From Nesterenkonia natronophila (GTDB lineage Bacteria; Actinomycetota; Actinomycetes; Actinomycetales; Micrococcaceae), in assembly GCF_003595215.1 (NCBI RefSeq), contig NZ_QYZP01000002.1, forward strand, positions 124,001 through 188,000: DNA of 64,000 nt. The letters are read 5' to 3'. The position numbers and the translations under genes were made by a program. A model generated the notes under the pieces. It was not told where the DNA came from, made no database searches, and saw only the letters and a program-made list of their open reading frames with translations. Below are positions 43,667-53,141 of the stretch, one piece after another. Within the stretch, counting starts at the first letter, position 1. Each line of letters starts with the position of its first letter.

Positions 43667-46219
43667 ATGAAAGACCTGCCTGGCCGTGCACACGTCGTTG
43701 TCATCGGGGCTGGCATCGTCGGCAGCTCGATCGTCCGACACCTTGCGGAGCTCGGATGGCGCGACATCCTGCTGGTCGACAAGGGACCGCTGCCTGAGCC
43801 GGGGGGCTCCACCGATCACGCGTCGAACTTCGTGTTCCCGGTTGACCACTCCAAGGAGATCACCGAACTCACCCTGGACTCGCTGCGTCAGTACACCGCA
43901 CTCGGAGTTCTCACCCAGTGCGGCGGCATCGAGGTGGCACGTACCCCGGAACGTCTCCAAGAGCTGCGGCGCCGGCGGACCTCCGCGGAGGCTTGGGGTG
44001 TCGATGCCGAGCTGATCAACCCGGCACAGGTCAAACAGCACATGCCGTGGATCCGGGAGGATCTGCTGCTGGGCGGATTTCACACTCCCACCGGGGCGAT
44101 CGTCGATGCTGTGCGCGCCGGTGAGCTGATGCGAGGCCGGGCTGTGGAGCTAGGTGCCCTGCAGGTCGCCGACCGCACCGAGGTCACCGGCCTCGCGGTG
44201 CACTCCGGTACGCGCGGGGACATCCCGGGCCGGGTGCGGGCCGTCGAGACCGACCGCGGCTGGGTGGAGGCTGAGCACGTGGTCGTGGCCTGTGGGGTGT
44301 GGAGTCCGCAGATCGCAGCACTTGCCGGGGCGAGCATCCCGCTTGTGCCCGCTGTACACCAGATGATGGACCTTGGGCCCATCCCTGAGCTGGCTGCCAC
44401 CGAGGAGTGGATCTCAGTGCCCCTGGTCCGGGACATGGACGCCCGCATGTACGCCCGGCAGCGCGGTGCGGACCTGGAGCTGGGCTCCTATGCGCATCGG
44501 CCGATACTTCACGAGCCCGCCGATATCCCCCCGCTGGGTGCGCGGGGGCAGGACTCACCCACCCAGATGCCGTTTACTGAGGAGGACTTCGGCCCGCAGC
44601 TGGCCCAGGCCCGGAGTCTGTATCCCGAACTGCTCGGTGAGCACGGGCGCGAGGGTGTCGGGGCCACTCATGCGATCAACGGGCTGCTTTCGCTCACCGC
44701 CGACGGCGCCCCGCTGCTGGGAGAGACCGCCGAGGTCCGAGGACTGTGGTCCGCGGCCGCCGTGTGGATCAAAGAGGGTCCGGGCGTCGGCCGAGCCGTC
44801 GCCGAATGGATGACCACAGGCGCCTCTGAGCTGGATGTCCATGGTGCAGACATCACCCGCGTCACGCGTCACGGTCGGACACGCCGCCATGTCCGGGCTC
44901 GGGCGGCGGAGGGTTTCCCAAAGGTCTACGGGATCGCGCACCCGCGGGAGCAGTGGAGCAGCAGTCGCCCTATGCGCACCAGCCCCTTCCAGCCGCGCAC
45001 CCATGCGCTCGGCGGGGAATACTATGAGGTCTCAGGCTGGGAACGTCCCCAGTGGTATGCGGCCAACGCGCCCCTTGTGGCGGAATACGCCGGGCGCATC
45101 GACCTCCGGGTCCACGAGTGGGACACCCGCTGGTGGTCGCCAATTATCGAGGCCGAGCACCTGGCCATGCGCGAGCGGGCTGCGATGTTCGACCTTACTG
45201 CTTTCAGCATCATCGATGTCACTGGTCCGGCAGCTCTGGAAGCGGTGCAGTGGATGGCGGTGGGGGACGTTGACTGTGCCGAGGGTCGGGTCGTCTACAC
45301 ACCGCTGCTGGATGTCCGCGGTGGCTTCCGGTCCGATCTGACCATCGTGCGACTGGGGCGGCACCACTTCAGAGTCATCACCGGAGCTGCCGACGGAGCG
45401 CGTGACCTCGCCTGGCTTCGCCGCCACCTGGCCACTGACCTCGACGACGGTCGCGTGGTGATCCAGGACCTGACGTCGGCGACCTGCGCGGTCGGGCTCT
45501 GGGGGCCGCATGCTCGCCGCATAGTGCAGACGCTGACCGACGACGACCTCTCCGATGAGGGGTTCCGGTTCGGGACCGCCCGGGAAGTGGTGCTCGCCGG
45601 AATCCCGACGCTTATGGTGCGAATCTCCTATGTGGGAGACCTTGGCTGGGAGATCCACCTTCCGGTGGAGCAAGGGCTGGCCCTATGGGATGCCCTGTGG
45701 GAGGCTGGCCGACCGCACGGCCTCATCGCTGCAGGGGGAGGGGTCTACGGCACCACCGGGCGGTTGGAGAAAGCGCACCGACTTTTCGGGGCCGAGCTCG
45801 CTCCGGATCGCGGCCCTGTTGAGGCGGGGCTCGCGCTGCCGAAAGTGAAGGAGGCGGACTTCCTCGGCAAGGACGCGTACTTGTTGGCCCGGGGGCAGGA
45901 GCCGACTTCGGTGCTGTGCACGCTTGCCCTGACCGGAGGAGGGGTCGCCGCGCCCCGGTTCCCCACCGGTAACGAACCGGTGCTCGACGAAGACGGCCTA
46001 CCCCTAGTGGACGGCCACGGTCGGCGCAGCTACATCACCAGCGCGGGCCCGGCGCCGTCTTTGGGTCGGTATGTGATGCTGGCCTACCTGCCGCCGGAGC
46101 GGGCGATGGCGGGTGCCCGACTGCAGGTGGAGTATTTGGGCGCGCGGCTGCCGGCCGAGGTGCTGGCAGTGGGCCGGACGGCACCGTTCGACCCAGAGCA
46201 TGCGCGGGTCAAAGGGTGA
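43667..46219 (+). CDS. FAD-dependent N-demethylating oxidase with folate-binding GcvT domain (dimethylglycine oxidase-like)
   Basis: An 850-residue protein collinear with Arthrobacter dimethylglycine oxidase. Residues about 8-40 are the FAD Rossmann motif (VVVIGAGIVGSSIVRHLAELG). GGSTDHASN has the His position used for covalent FAD in the family. The oxidase part ends near 430. Then come a linking domain and GcvT N and C domains (YYEVSGWERPQWY, LLDVRGGFRSDLTI, SYVGDLGWEIHLP, RLEKAHRLFGAEL) that bind tetrahydrofolate and capture the methyl carbon. Dimethylglycine, sarcosine or a related N-methyl compound is likely; the exact substrate is unknown. ATG 43667 is preceded by GGTGAGAG. Confidence 0.85.
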   Translation: MKDLPGRAHVVVIGAGIVGSSIVRHLAELGWRDILLVDKGPLPEPGGSTDHASNFVFPVDHSKEITELTLDSLRQYTALGVLTQCGGIEVARTPERLQELRRRRTSAEAWGVDAELINPAQVKQHMPWIREDLLLGGFHTPTGAIVDAVRAGELMRGRAVELGALQVADRTEVTGLAVHSGTRGDIPGRVRAVETDRGWVEAEHVVVACGVWSPQIAALAGASIPLVPAVHQMMDLGPIPELAATEEWISVPLVRDMDARMYARQRGADLELGSYAHRPILHEPADIPPLGARGQDSPTQMPFTEEDFGPQLAQARSLYPELLGEHGREGVGATHAINGLLSLTADGAPLLGETAEVRGLWSAAAVWIKEGPGVGRAVAEWMTTGASELDVHGADITRVTRHGRTRRHVRARAAEGFPKVYGIAHPREQWSSSRPMRTSPFQPRTHALGGEYYEVSGWERPQWYAANAPLVAEYAGRIDLRVHEWDTRWWSPIIEAEHLAMRERAAMFDLTAFSIIDVTGPAALEAVQWMAVGDVDCAEGRVVYTPLLDVRGGFRSDLTIVRLGRHHFRVITGAADGARDLAWLRRHLATDLDDGRVVIQDLTSATCAVGLWGPHARRIVQTLTDDDLSDEGFRFGTAREVVLAGIPTLMVRISYVGDLGWEIHLPVEQGLALWDALWEAGRPHGLIAAGGGVYGTTGRLEKAHRLFGAELAPDRGPVEAGLALPKVKEADFLGKDAYLLARGQEPTSVLCTLALTGGGVAAPRFPTGNEPVLDEDGLPLVDGHGRRSYITSAGPAPSLGRYVMLAYLPPERAMAGARLQVEYLGARLPAEVLAVGRTAPFDPEHARVKG

Positions 46220-46230
46220 GGAGCTGCCGT

Positions 46231-47043
46231 TCAGTCGCGTACATGGCCCACGTGCCCCAGCCGGAGAGAGAGAGCGTTGGCGGCGCGGAGCACCGGTGCA
46301 CGGACCTCCGGCAGCCGGTCCGGCGGCAGGCGATATGAGGGGCCGGCCACGCTGATCCCGGCGACGACGTTGCCGCTGTGGTCGAAGACTGGAGCGGCAA
46401 CGGCGTTGAGTCCCTCCTCGAACTCCTCTACAGCAAAGGCCCAGCCCCGGGTGCGGATTCGGTGCAGCTCTTCAGAGAGCGCCGCGGGACAGGTCAGCGT
46501 GTGCTCAGTAAACGGAGTTAAGCCCGTATCGAGCAGAGCGGCACGGTCCTCCTCCGGCAGGTGGGCCAGCAGTACTTTGCCGTTGGCCGTGGCGTGCAGG
46601 GCGGTGTGCTGGCCGATCCAGTTGCGCATGGCCACCGTGCTGTGAGCCTCGGACTGACACACGTTAATTGCTACGCCTTCACGAGTGATGGCTACGTTGG
46701 TGGTCTCCCCGATGACCGCGGAGAGCTCATCGCACACCGGCTGGGCCTCCAGGCTCACATCCCGGCGCGCGGCGGTGGCGCCGGCCAGGCGTAGACAGCC
46801 TACGCCGAGTCGGTACCCGCCGGAGCCATTAGGGGCGTCCACCAGGTCATGACGGACGAGGGTCTCAACCAGGCGCCCCACAGTGGACTTGTGCACCCCG
46901 AGTTCCCGGGCCATCTGACTGAGACTGGCCTCCCCCTCGCGCGCGAGGATGTCCAAAACTGTCAAGGCGCGGTCGACTGACTTCACCGGAGGGCCGGAGG
47001 AGAGCGAGTCGTCGTGCCACGGGTGTGCCGTCGCTGTACTCAT
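46231..47043 (-). CDS. IclR-family transcriptional regulator
   Basis: A 270-residue regulator. The N-terminal winged helix (SVDRALTVLDILAREGEASLSQMARELGVHKSTVGRLVETL) is followed by the IclR effector domain (GETTNVAITREG, LHATANGKVLLA, FAVEEFEEGLNAVAAPVFD, AGISVAGPSYRL). It sits between the oxidase gene (converging, 11 bases apart) and the DmdA-like gene (diverging), so it probably controls one or both in response to the pathway substrate. Whether it activates or represses cannot be told. Confidence 0.9.
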   Translation of the reverse strand: MSTATAHPWHDDSLSSGPPVKSVDRALTVLDILAREGEASLSQMARELGVHKSTVGRLVETLVRHDLVDAPNGSGGYRLGVGCLRLAGATAARRDVSLEAQPVCDELSAVIGETTNVAITREGVAINVCQSEAHSTVAMRNWIGQHTALHATANGKVLLAHLPEEDRAALLDTGLTPFTEHTLTCPAALSEELHRIRTRGWAFAVEEFEEGLNAVAAPVFDHSGNVVAGISVAGPSYRLPPDRLPEVRAPVLRAANALSLRLGHVGHVRD

Positions 47044-47175
47044 GATGTATTGAGCATGCCGGTTCCAGAGGCTTAGGGCAAGTGTTATCGTCGCGCATTG
47101 CGCAACCTATTGTGTGATACGCGACACAGTGTCATGCTGGAAGTGTCCCGATGATGTGGCAGCAGGGAGGCTCCC
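47044..47175. promoter_or_regulatory. Divergent control region between iclR and the DmdA-like gene, with two palindromes
   Basis: It contains the perfect palindrome TTGCGCAA (47098-47105) and the inverted repeat TGTGT-N8-ACACA (47111-47128). Both are candidate operators for the adjacent IclR protein. TTGCGCA recurs at 48474-48480 before fhs. GGGAGG at about 47165 is the ribosome binding site of the downstream gene. Confidence 0.45.
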
Positions 47176-48426
47176 ATGACTCTCAACGAAAGCAATTTCG
47201 CCCTCACAGACGATGTTGACTCGGTGATCCCGGACCCCCGGATACTCCTATATCCGCGGCTTCGGAAATCCCCCTTCTTCTGGGCTTCGCGTCAACACGG
47301 CGTCGCGATGTACAGCGTCTACAACCACATGTATCACCCTCGTCACTACGGCGATCCGGTTGCCGAATACTGGGCTCTGCTCCAAGGGGTGACTCTGTGG
47401 GATGTGGGAGTCGAGAGGCAGATCGAGATCACCGGACCTGATGCCTTCGCTTTCACGAACATGCTGGTACCCCGCGATCTCCACAAATGCGAGGTCGGTC
47501 AGTGCAAGTACGTCTTTATGACAGGCGAGGATGGCGGCATCCTCAACGACCCCGTCCTGCTCCGACTCGGAGAGAATCATTTCTGGCTCTCCCTGGCCGA
47601 CAGTGACATCCTGCTCTGGACGCGCGGGTTGGCACACAACTCCGGAATGGACGTCACCATCGAGGAGGCCGACGTAGGCCCTGTGCAGGTCCAGGGGCCG
47701 CTGTCCGGACAGGTCATGGCGGCGGTATTCGGCCCCGAGGTGCTCGACATCGGGTACTACCGGCTCAAGGAGTACGTGATCGGCGGTATGGAGGTCATAG
47801 TCTCCCGCACCGGTTACACCGCAGAGCTGGGCTTTGAAATCTACGTCAAGCACGCCTCGCGTGACGGCGTGCGGCTCTGGGAAGCGGTCTGGGCCGCCGG
47901 GGAGCCGTTGGGTATGCAGGTCATAGGTCCCTGTCACATGCGAAGGATCGAAGCTGGCATTCTGTCCCACGGCTGCGACATCACCTACCAGACCAACCCG
48001 TTCGAGGTAGGGATGGGGTACGAGTGGATGGTGGACCTGAAACAGGAGTCAGACTTCATCGGCAAGGCGGCCCTGACACGCATCAAGCGGCAGGGTGTCA
48101 CCCGCAGGCTCGTCGGCGTGCATATCGGGGGGTCTCCGCTGGGAACCTTCAACGACGGTTCGATGATCGAGGCTTTCCCCGTCTGGCGAAGCCGACATCG
48201 GGTCGGAGAGGTCACCTCGGCCTGCTTCTCCCCGCGACTGGAACGCAACATCGGCTACGCTATGGTGCCCGTCGAGCTAAGTGAGATCGGCACCGAGCTG
48301 GAGGTCGAGACCACCGCAGGCGTGGTCCCCGCCGTGGTGGTGCCCAAACCGTTCGTCGATCCCGCCAAGAACACCCCGAAGCAGCCCTTCTCCGTGGGTA
48401 ACGGTCACCTGCCCAAGGCGAACTGA
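47176..48426 (+). CDS. GcvT-family demethylase, DmdA-like
   Basis: A 416-residue folate-dependent methyl- or aminomethyltransferase. It resembles the dimethylsulfoniopropionate demethylase (DmdA) clade more than glycine-cleavage GcvT: SVYNHMYHPRHYGDP near the N-terminus, LWDVGVERQIEITGPDA, MLVPRDLHKCEVGQCKYV, GGILNDPVLLRLGENHFWLSLADSD, VQVQGP, SRTGYTAELGFEIYV and RRIEAGILSHGCDIT. No gcvH or gcvP is nearby. It would pass a methyl group to tetrahydrofolate; DMSP, another methylated osmolyte or an O-methyl aromatic are options. ATG 47176 has GGGAGG upstream. Confidence 0.75.
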   Translation: MTLNESNFALTDDVDSVIPDPRILLYPRLRKSPFFWASRQHGVAMYSVYNHMYHPRHYGDPVAEYWALLQGVTLWDVGVERQIEITGPDAFAFTNMLVPRDLHKCEVGQCKYVFMTGEDGGILNDPVLLRLGENHFWLSLADSDILLWTRGLAHNSGMDVTIEEADVGPVQVQGPLSGQVMAAVFGPEVLDIGYYRLKEYVIGGMEVIVSRTGYTAELGFEIYVKHASRDGVRLWEAVWAAGEPLGMQVIGPCHMRRIEAGILSHGCDITYQTNPFEVGMGYEWMVDLKQESDFIGKAALTRIKRQGVTRRLVGVHIGGSPLGTFNDGSMIEAFPVWRSRHRVGEVTSACFSPRLERNIGYAMVPVELSEIGTELEVETTAGVVPAVVVPKPFVDPAKNTPKQPFSVGNGHLPKAN

Positions 48427-48473
48427 CGGCACCCGCTGGCGACCCCCGGGGGATGCGTCGTCGTCTGGCGATG

Positions 48474-48501
48474 TTGCGCAGTGGAACAGTCTGCATAAAT
48501 T
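48474..48501 (+). promoter_or_regulatory. Candidate promoter of fhs
   Basis: TTGCGC (48474-48479) and TAAATT (48496-48501) are spaced by 16 bases, in the 195-base gap between the DmdA-like gene and fhs. The rest of the gap has no ORF with a ribosome binding site other than the GAGGAGA of fhs. Confidence 0.4.
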
Positions 48502-48621
48502 GCTGGCCCATCACCGGGGGACAGCGTAATGTCGAGAGTCCACCTCTACAGCTTCACTGCGTGCGAGGAGGCTCAGCGGTGGCGCCCATGACTGCCGGCA
48601 CGGTTCGAGGAGAGATCATCG

Positions 48622-50394
48622 ATGACAAACACCAGCCACTCCCCAGGCCAGCAGGACGCCGACGAGGGGCCTGCCGTGCCGCTGACCGCCCAGGACAGTC
48701 TGGGCATCTCCGCGCGGACGCAGCTGCGCCCGATCCACGACATCGGCGCAGAATTGGGTCTCGACAAGGATCTCATCGAGCCGTATGGGCGCGGAGTGGG
48801 AAAAGTGGATCTGGCTGCGATCGACCGGTTGGCGGACCGTCCCCGGGCGAAGTACATCCTGGTCACCGCAATCACCCCGACCCCTCTTGGGGAGGGCAAG
48901 ACGACGACCGCCGTAGGCTTAGGGCAGGGGTTGCAACAGACCGGCCGCCGGGCAGCGGTCGCGGTCCGTCAGCCCTCGCTCGGCCCGACCTTAGGCATCA
49001 AGGGTGGCGGCACCGGTGGCGGCTGGAGCCAGGTGGTGCCGATGGAGCGGCTGAACCTGCACCTGACCGGTGACCTGCACGCTGTCACCGCCGCACACAA
49101 CCAGCTGGCAGCGATGGTGGACAACCACCTGCATCGCGGCAGCCCCTCCGGCCTGCAGCCCGAACGGGTGACCTGGCGGCGCGTGATGGACGTCAACGAC
49201 CGCTCCCTCCGGCAGATCATCACTGGCATGGGCCCCGCCGGAGGAGGACCGAGCTCAAACGGACCCGTGCGGCAGTCCGGCTTCGACATCACCGCAGCCT
49301 CAGAAGTCATGGCCACGCTGTCTCTGGCACGCTCGCTGGAGGACCTCCGCAGCCGGCTGGGACGGATCGTGGTGGGCACCACTGGGGATGGCAAACCAGT
49401 CACCGCCGAAGACATCAAGGCTGCGGGAGCGATGACCGTGCTGCTGCGGGAGGCGTTGCAGCCGAACTTGCTGCAGACAGTTGAGCACACCCCGGCGCTG
49501 GTTCACTGTGGGCCCTTCGGCAATATTGCCACCGGCAACTCCTCGGTGGTGGCGGACCTGATAGGCGCCCGCACCACCGACTACCTCATTACGGAGGCCG
49601 GGTTCGCTGCGGACATGGGGGCCGAACGGTTTTTCAACATCAAATGCCGGGTCTCCGGGTTGGAGCCCGATGCTGCCGTTGTCGTGACAACTGTGCGTGC
49701 GTTGAAGGTCCACTCCGGCCACCACCGCGTGGTCGCCGGCAAGTCACTGCCGGAGCGCATGCGCGAGGAGAATCCGGAGGAGGTTCGCACCGGGGCGGAG
49801 AACCTGCGCGCCCAATTGCGGATCATCCGCCGCCACGGGGTGACCCCGGTGGTGGCAATCAACGCGTTCCCCACCGACTTCACCTCCGAACATGAGGTCA
49901 TTGCGCAAGTGGCCGCGGAGGAGGGCGCCCGGTGTGCGGTCTCCACGCACTTCTCCGACGGTGGGGCAGGGGCAGCCGAGCTCGCTGAGGCGGTGGCGGA
50001 GGCCGCTGAGGAGCCGGGGCGGTTCCGATTCCTGTACTCGGACGAGGCGCCGCTGATCGAGAAGATCGAAACCATCGCTACTGAGATCTATGGAGCGGAC
50101 GGGGTGGAGGTCTCCCCGACGGCAGCGAAGGACCTGGCCTCGTTCACCGAGGCTGGGTATGGTCGGCTCCCGGTGTGTGTGGCCAAGACGCACCTCTCCA
50201 TGTCAGCGGACCCGAAATTGGTGGGGGCGCCGACCGGTTGGCGACTGCCCGTGCGGGAGGTGCGGCTCTCCGCTGGGGCGGGGTTCGTATACCCGATCTG
50301 TGGGACCATGCAAACCATGCCAGGGCTCGGGGCGTCTCCCGCGGCGGAGAACATCGACATCGACGATGACGGTCGGCCGGTCGGGCTGTTCTGA
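48622..50394 (+). CDS. fhs: Formate--tetrahydrofolate ligase
   Basis: ATP-dependent formation of 10-formyl-THF from formate, or the reverse with ATP gain. The P-loop [81 protein letters not shown] and the ending [13 protein letters not shown] are unmistakable. ATG 48622 has GAGGAGA 6 bases upstream; 590 residues includes an N-terminal extension of about 25 residues. Next to folate-dependent demethylases it would balance one-carbon units, as LigH does in syringate/vanillate demethylation of Sphingobium. Confidence 0.96.
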   Translation: MTNTSHSPGQQDADEGPAVPLTAQDSLGISARTQLRPIHDIGAELGLDKDLIEPYGRGVGKVDLAAIDRLADRPRAKYILVTAITPTPLGEGKTTTAVGLGQGLQQTGRRAAVAVRQPSLGPTLGIKGGGTGGGWSQVVPMERLNLHLTGDLHAVTAAHNQLAAMVDNHLHRGSPSGLQPERVTWRRVMDVNDRSLRQIITGMGPAGGGPSSNGPVRQSGFDITAASEVMATLSLARSLEDLRSRLGRIVVGTTGDGKPVTAEDIKAAGAMTVLLREALQPNLLQTVEHTPALVHCGPFGNIATGNSSVVADLIGARTTDYLITEAGFAADMGAERFFNIKCRVSGLEPDAAVVVTTVRALKVHSGHHRVVAGKSLPERMREENPEEVRTGAENLRAQLRIIRRHGVTPVVAINAFPTDFTSEHEVIAQVAAEEGARCAVSTHFSDGGAGAAELAEAVAEAAEEPGRFRFLYSDEAPLIEKIETIATEIYGADGVEVSPTAAKDLASFTEAGYGRLPVCVAKTHLSMSADPKLVGAPTGWRLPVREVRLSAGAGFVYPICGTMQTMPGLGASPAAENIDIDDDGRPVGLF

Positions 50395-50417
50395 GGCAGC
50401 GTGCCGCGCCTATCGTC

Positions 50418-50495
50418 ATGAGAGTTAACCTGGATGCACCATGTTGTGTCCGCTGTGACACATTGAAGGCAACCCCAACCGAGAGGCAGACCATC
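50418..50495 (+). promoter_or_regulatory. Cys-rich upstream segment of the sulfurtransferase gene, candidate attenuator
   Basis: An ATG at 50418 opens a 26-codon segment containing the cluster CCVRC (about 50442-50456). In mycobacteria, Cys-rich leader ORFs before sulfurtransferase genes sense cysteine supply. Here the segment is in frame with the gene and has no stop before ATG 50496, so it would be an N-terminal extension rather than a free peptide. Confidence 0.35.
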
Positions 50496-51374
50496 ATGTC
50501 CAAGGATCTGACACAGTACTCCAACCCCAATGCGCTGGTGAGCACGGACTGGCTCGCGGAGCACAAAGACGATCCGAACGTGGTGGTTCTGGAGTCCAAT
50601 GAGGACGTGCTGCTCTACGAAACCGGTCACATTCCCGGCGCTATCAAGATCGACTGGCACACAGACCTCAATGATTCCGTCACCCGAGACTTCATCAACG
50701 AGCAGCAGTTCGCAGAGTTTGCCGGTTCCAAAGGCATCAGTCCGGAGACCACGGTGGTCTTCTACGGCGACAAGTCCAACTGGTGGGCCGCGTATGCGCT
50801 CTGGGTCTTTACCCTGTTCGGCCACAGTGACCTTAGGCTACTCGACGGCGGACGCCAGAAGTGGATCGACGAAGGCCGCGAGGTGACCACCGAAGTGCCC
50901 ACCCCGGTTCATGCGCAGTACCCCGTTCCTGCGCGCCGCGAGGATGACCAATGGCGCGCTTTCCGTGAGGACGTGCTCGCCCATATCGGAAGTGGTCCCC
51001 TGGTGGACGTCCGCTCTCCCGCCGAGTACACAGGTGAAGTGACCTCCGCACCGGGATTCGAAGACAAGGAGGGGGCCCTGCGCGGCGGGCATATCCCCAC
51101 CGCAGCCTCAGTGCCCTGGGCGCGCGCCGCGAACGACGACGGCACCTTTAAATCTCGCGAAGAGCTTGAGCAGATCTACAAGGAGGAAGCGGGGGTGGGC
51201 GAGGCTGAGGACGTCATCGCCTACTGCCGGATCGGCGAACGATCCAGCCACACGTGGTTCGTGCTCAGCCACCTGCTCGGTTACAAGAACGTTCGCAACT
51301 ACGATGGCTCATGGACCGAATGGGGCAACGCCGTGCGCCTGCCCATTGCAGTAGGCAGCGAACCCGGCCACTGA
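50496..51374 (+). CDS. Thiosulfate/3-mercaptopyruvate sulfurtransferase
   Basis: A 292-residue tandem rhodanese. The N-terminal inactive domain ([20 protein letters not shown]) is followed by the catalytic one ([24 protein letters not shown]) with the active-site Cys in [16 protein letters not shown]; the CRIGERS loop points to thiosulfate as donor. ATG 50496 follows GAGAGG. It may supply sulfane sulfur or dispose of sulfur released in the cluster; if the demethylase handles a sulfonium compound, a sulfur enzyme here makes sense, but that is inference. Confidence 0.9.
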   Translation: MSKDLTQYSNPNALVSTDWLAEHKDDPNVVVLESNEDVLLYETGHIPGAIKIDWHTDLNDSVTRDFINEQQFAEFAGSKGISPETTVVFYGDKSNWWAAYALWVFTLFGHSDLRLLDGGRQKWIDEGREVTTEVPTPVHAQYPVPARREDDQWRAFREDVLAHIGSGPLVDVRSPAEYTGEVTSAPGFEDKEGALRGGHIPTAASVPWARAANDDGTFKSREELEQIYKEEAGVGEAEDVIAYCRIGERSSHTWFVLSHLLGYKNVRNYDGSWTEWGNAVRLPIAVGSEPGH

Positions 51375-51388
51375 GGCGCGGCCCCTGT

Positions 51389-52426
51389 ATGACAATGCGC
51401 ACTGTTGACCTCGGCGCCGGCCCGAACGGATTGACCACCACAGCTTTCGGCTACGGTGCAATGTCGCTGGCCGGAGCCTACGGTCCCATCGAGGAACCGG
51501 CTGCTGCTGCTCTGCTTCACCAGATCTGCGACCGTGGGGTGCGCCATATCGACACCGCAAACATCTACGGGATGGGCCTCAGCGAGACCATCCTGGGACG
51601 GTTCCTCAACGGACGCCGCGACAGCATAACGCTGGCGACCAAATGTGGAATCGAACCCCAGGGTGAAACAGGAAAGCGCAGCATCAACGGGCGTCCGGAG
51701 CATATTCGCGAGCAGGTCGAGCTCTCCCTGCGGAGGTTGAAAACCGACTATGTAGATCTCTACTATCTGCACCGACCGGACCCGAAGGTTCCGATCGAAG
51801 AGTCGGTGGGTGCTCTCGGGGAGCTGGTCAGTGCCGGCAAAGTGCGCAGCATAGGACTCTCCGAAGTCACCAGCGGTGAGATTCGCCGCGCACACCAGGC
51901 GCATCCGATCACCGCGGTCCAGTCCGAATGGAGCATCTTCGCCCGGGATGTGGAGCACTACGTCATCCCCACCTGCGCAGAGCTTGGCATCGGCTTCGTG
52001 GCGTTCTCACCGGTGGCACGAGGGCTCCTCACTGACCTGTTCGACCCGACGGCACTGACCGAGAAGGACGCACGCCACAAGTTCCCGTGGTTCGCGCCCG
52101 AAAACCTGGAGCACAACCACCAGGTGGCAGAGAGAGCCAGAGTCCTTGCGGCTGATGCGGGTCTTCCCACCGCGGCGCTTGCCCTCGCCTGGCTGTTCGC
52201 CAAGGCTGCTGGCTCGGGTCTGAATCTCGCAGTGATTCCCGGTACTCGCTATGCCGCTCACCTGGATGAGCTGCTCGCCGGATTGGACGCGCAGCTGGGC
52301 ATTGCCCTGGTTACCGCACTGGACGCGCTTGAAGATGAGGTTGCCGGAGATCGCAGTTTTTCTCCGGACTGGGTCTCCGGCGGAAGGGAAGGGCTCCTTC
52401 CGCGCCAGCAGGGGTCTTATTGCTGA
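51389..52426 (+). CDS. Aldo/keto reductase
   Basis: A 345-residue NADPH-dependent oxidoreductase with the AKR catalytic residues: Asp and Tyr in DTANIYGMGLSE, Lys in LATKCGI, His in YYLHRPDP, and GKVRSIGLSEVT. The substrate is unknown. ATG 51389 starts 14 bases after the sulfurtransferase stop, so it is the probable last gene of the cluster; it ends 6 bases from the converging DJ-1/PfpI gene. Confidence 0.87.
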   Translation: MTMRTVDLGAGPNGLTTTAFGYGAMSLAGAYGPIEEPAAAALLHQICDRGVRHIDTANIYGMGLSETILGRFLNGRRDSITLATKCGIEPQGETGKRSINGRPEHIREQVELSLRRLKTDYVDLYYLHRPDPKVPIEESVGALGELVSAGKVRSIGLSEVTSGEIRRAHQAHPITAVQSEWSIFARDVEHYVIPTCAELGIGFVAFSPVARGLLTDLFDPTALTEKDARHKFPWFAPENLEHNHQVAERARVLAADAGLPTAALALAWLFAKAAGSGLNLAVIPGTRYAAHLDELLAGLDAQLGIALVTALDALEDEVAGDRSFSPDWVSGGREGLLPRQQGSYC

Positions 52427-52432
52427 GAACGC

Positions 52433-53125
52433 TCAGCGACGATCGGCCAACCGTTCTGCCGCGGCGGCGACCATGGGAGAGCGGTGCTCCGTGACGGACG
52501 CGAGGCGATCCTTGACCTCCTGCTGATCGGCCTCGGGTCGAAGCGGCGATCCGGCGTCGAACGGTGGAGCCGGGTCGTACTCAATGAAAAGCTGGACATC
52601 TCGAGCCATACGTTCGCCATAGAGTTCTGCCACCACCGTCAATGCGAAGTCGATCCCACTGCTGACTCCCGCTCCAGTGATCACAGGGTCATCGCGCACC
52701 ACGCGCTCGCTGACCGGTACCGCGCCGAAAGCTTCCAACATGTGCAGCGACGCCCAGTGGCTCGTGGCGCGTTTGCCGGCCAGGAGGCCCGCTGCACCTA
52801 GGGCGAACGATCCGGTACAGACGCTGGTCACGAACCGGGCACCCGCTGCCTGGTCGGCAATGAAGTCCAGAGCGACGTCGTCCTCCAAGAGGTCGAAGGC
52901 TCCTGAGCCACCCGGGACGAACAGCAGATCAGCCTGCGGAGCCTCAGTCAGCGTGGTGGTCGGCACTATGGAGAAGCCTGAATCAGTGGGGACAGGCTCC
53001 CGGTCTCGCCAGGCGAAATGAACCTCCGCTTCGGGGAGTCGGGCAAAGACCTGCGCTGGGCCCGTGAGGTCCAGTTGGGTGACGTTCGGGAACAGCAGCG
53101 CTACGATCTGCAGCGGGGCGGTCAC
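52433..53125 (-). CDS. DJ-1/PfpI-family protein, isonitrile hydratase-like
   Basis: A 230-residue class I glutamine amidotransferase-like protein. The nucleophile elbow is SVCTGSFALGAAGLLAGKRATSHW, with FPNVTQLDLTGP at the N-terminus and ITGAGVSSGIDFAL, matching isonitrile hydratase and related proteins; the regulatory AraC domain of some relatives is absent. GTG 53125 starts 16 bases after asd, so it is likely co-transcribed with asd, without an obvious functional link. Confidence 0.83.
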   Translation of the reverse strand: MTAPLQIVALLFPNVTQLDLTGPAQVFARLPEAEVHFAWRDREPVPTDSGFSIVPTTTLTEAPQADLLFVPGGSGAFDLLEDDVALDFIADQAAGARFVTSVCTGSFALGAAGLLAGKRATSHWASLHMLEAFGAVPVSERVVRDDPVITGAGVSSGIDFALTVVAELYGERMARDVQLFIEYDPAPPFDAGSPLRPEADQQEVKDRLASVTEHRSPMVAAAAERLADRR

Positions 53126-53141
53126 TCGAGGTCTCGTTCCG

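Noticed and set aside
47176..48426. Glycine cleavage T protein (gcvT)
   Set aside because: There is no gcvH or gcvP nearby, and the motifs are closer to the DmdA clade.
48427..48621. ZTP (pfl) riboswitch before fhs
   Set aside because: This class often precedes fhs, but I could not find its conserved core elements or pseudoknot in the gap.
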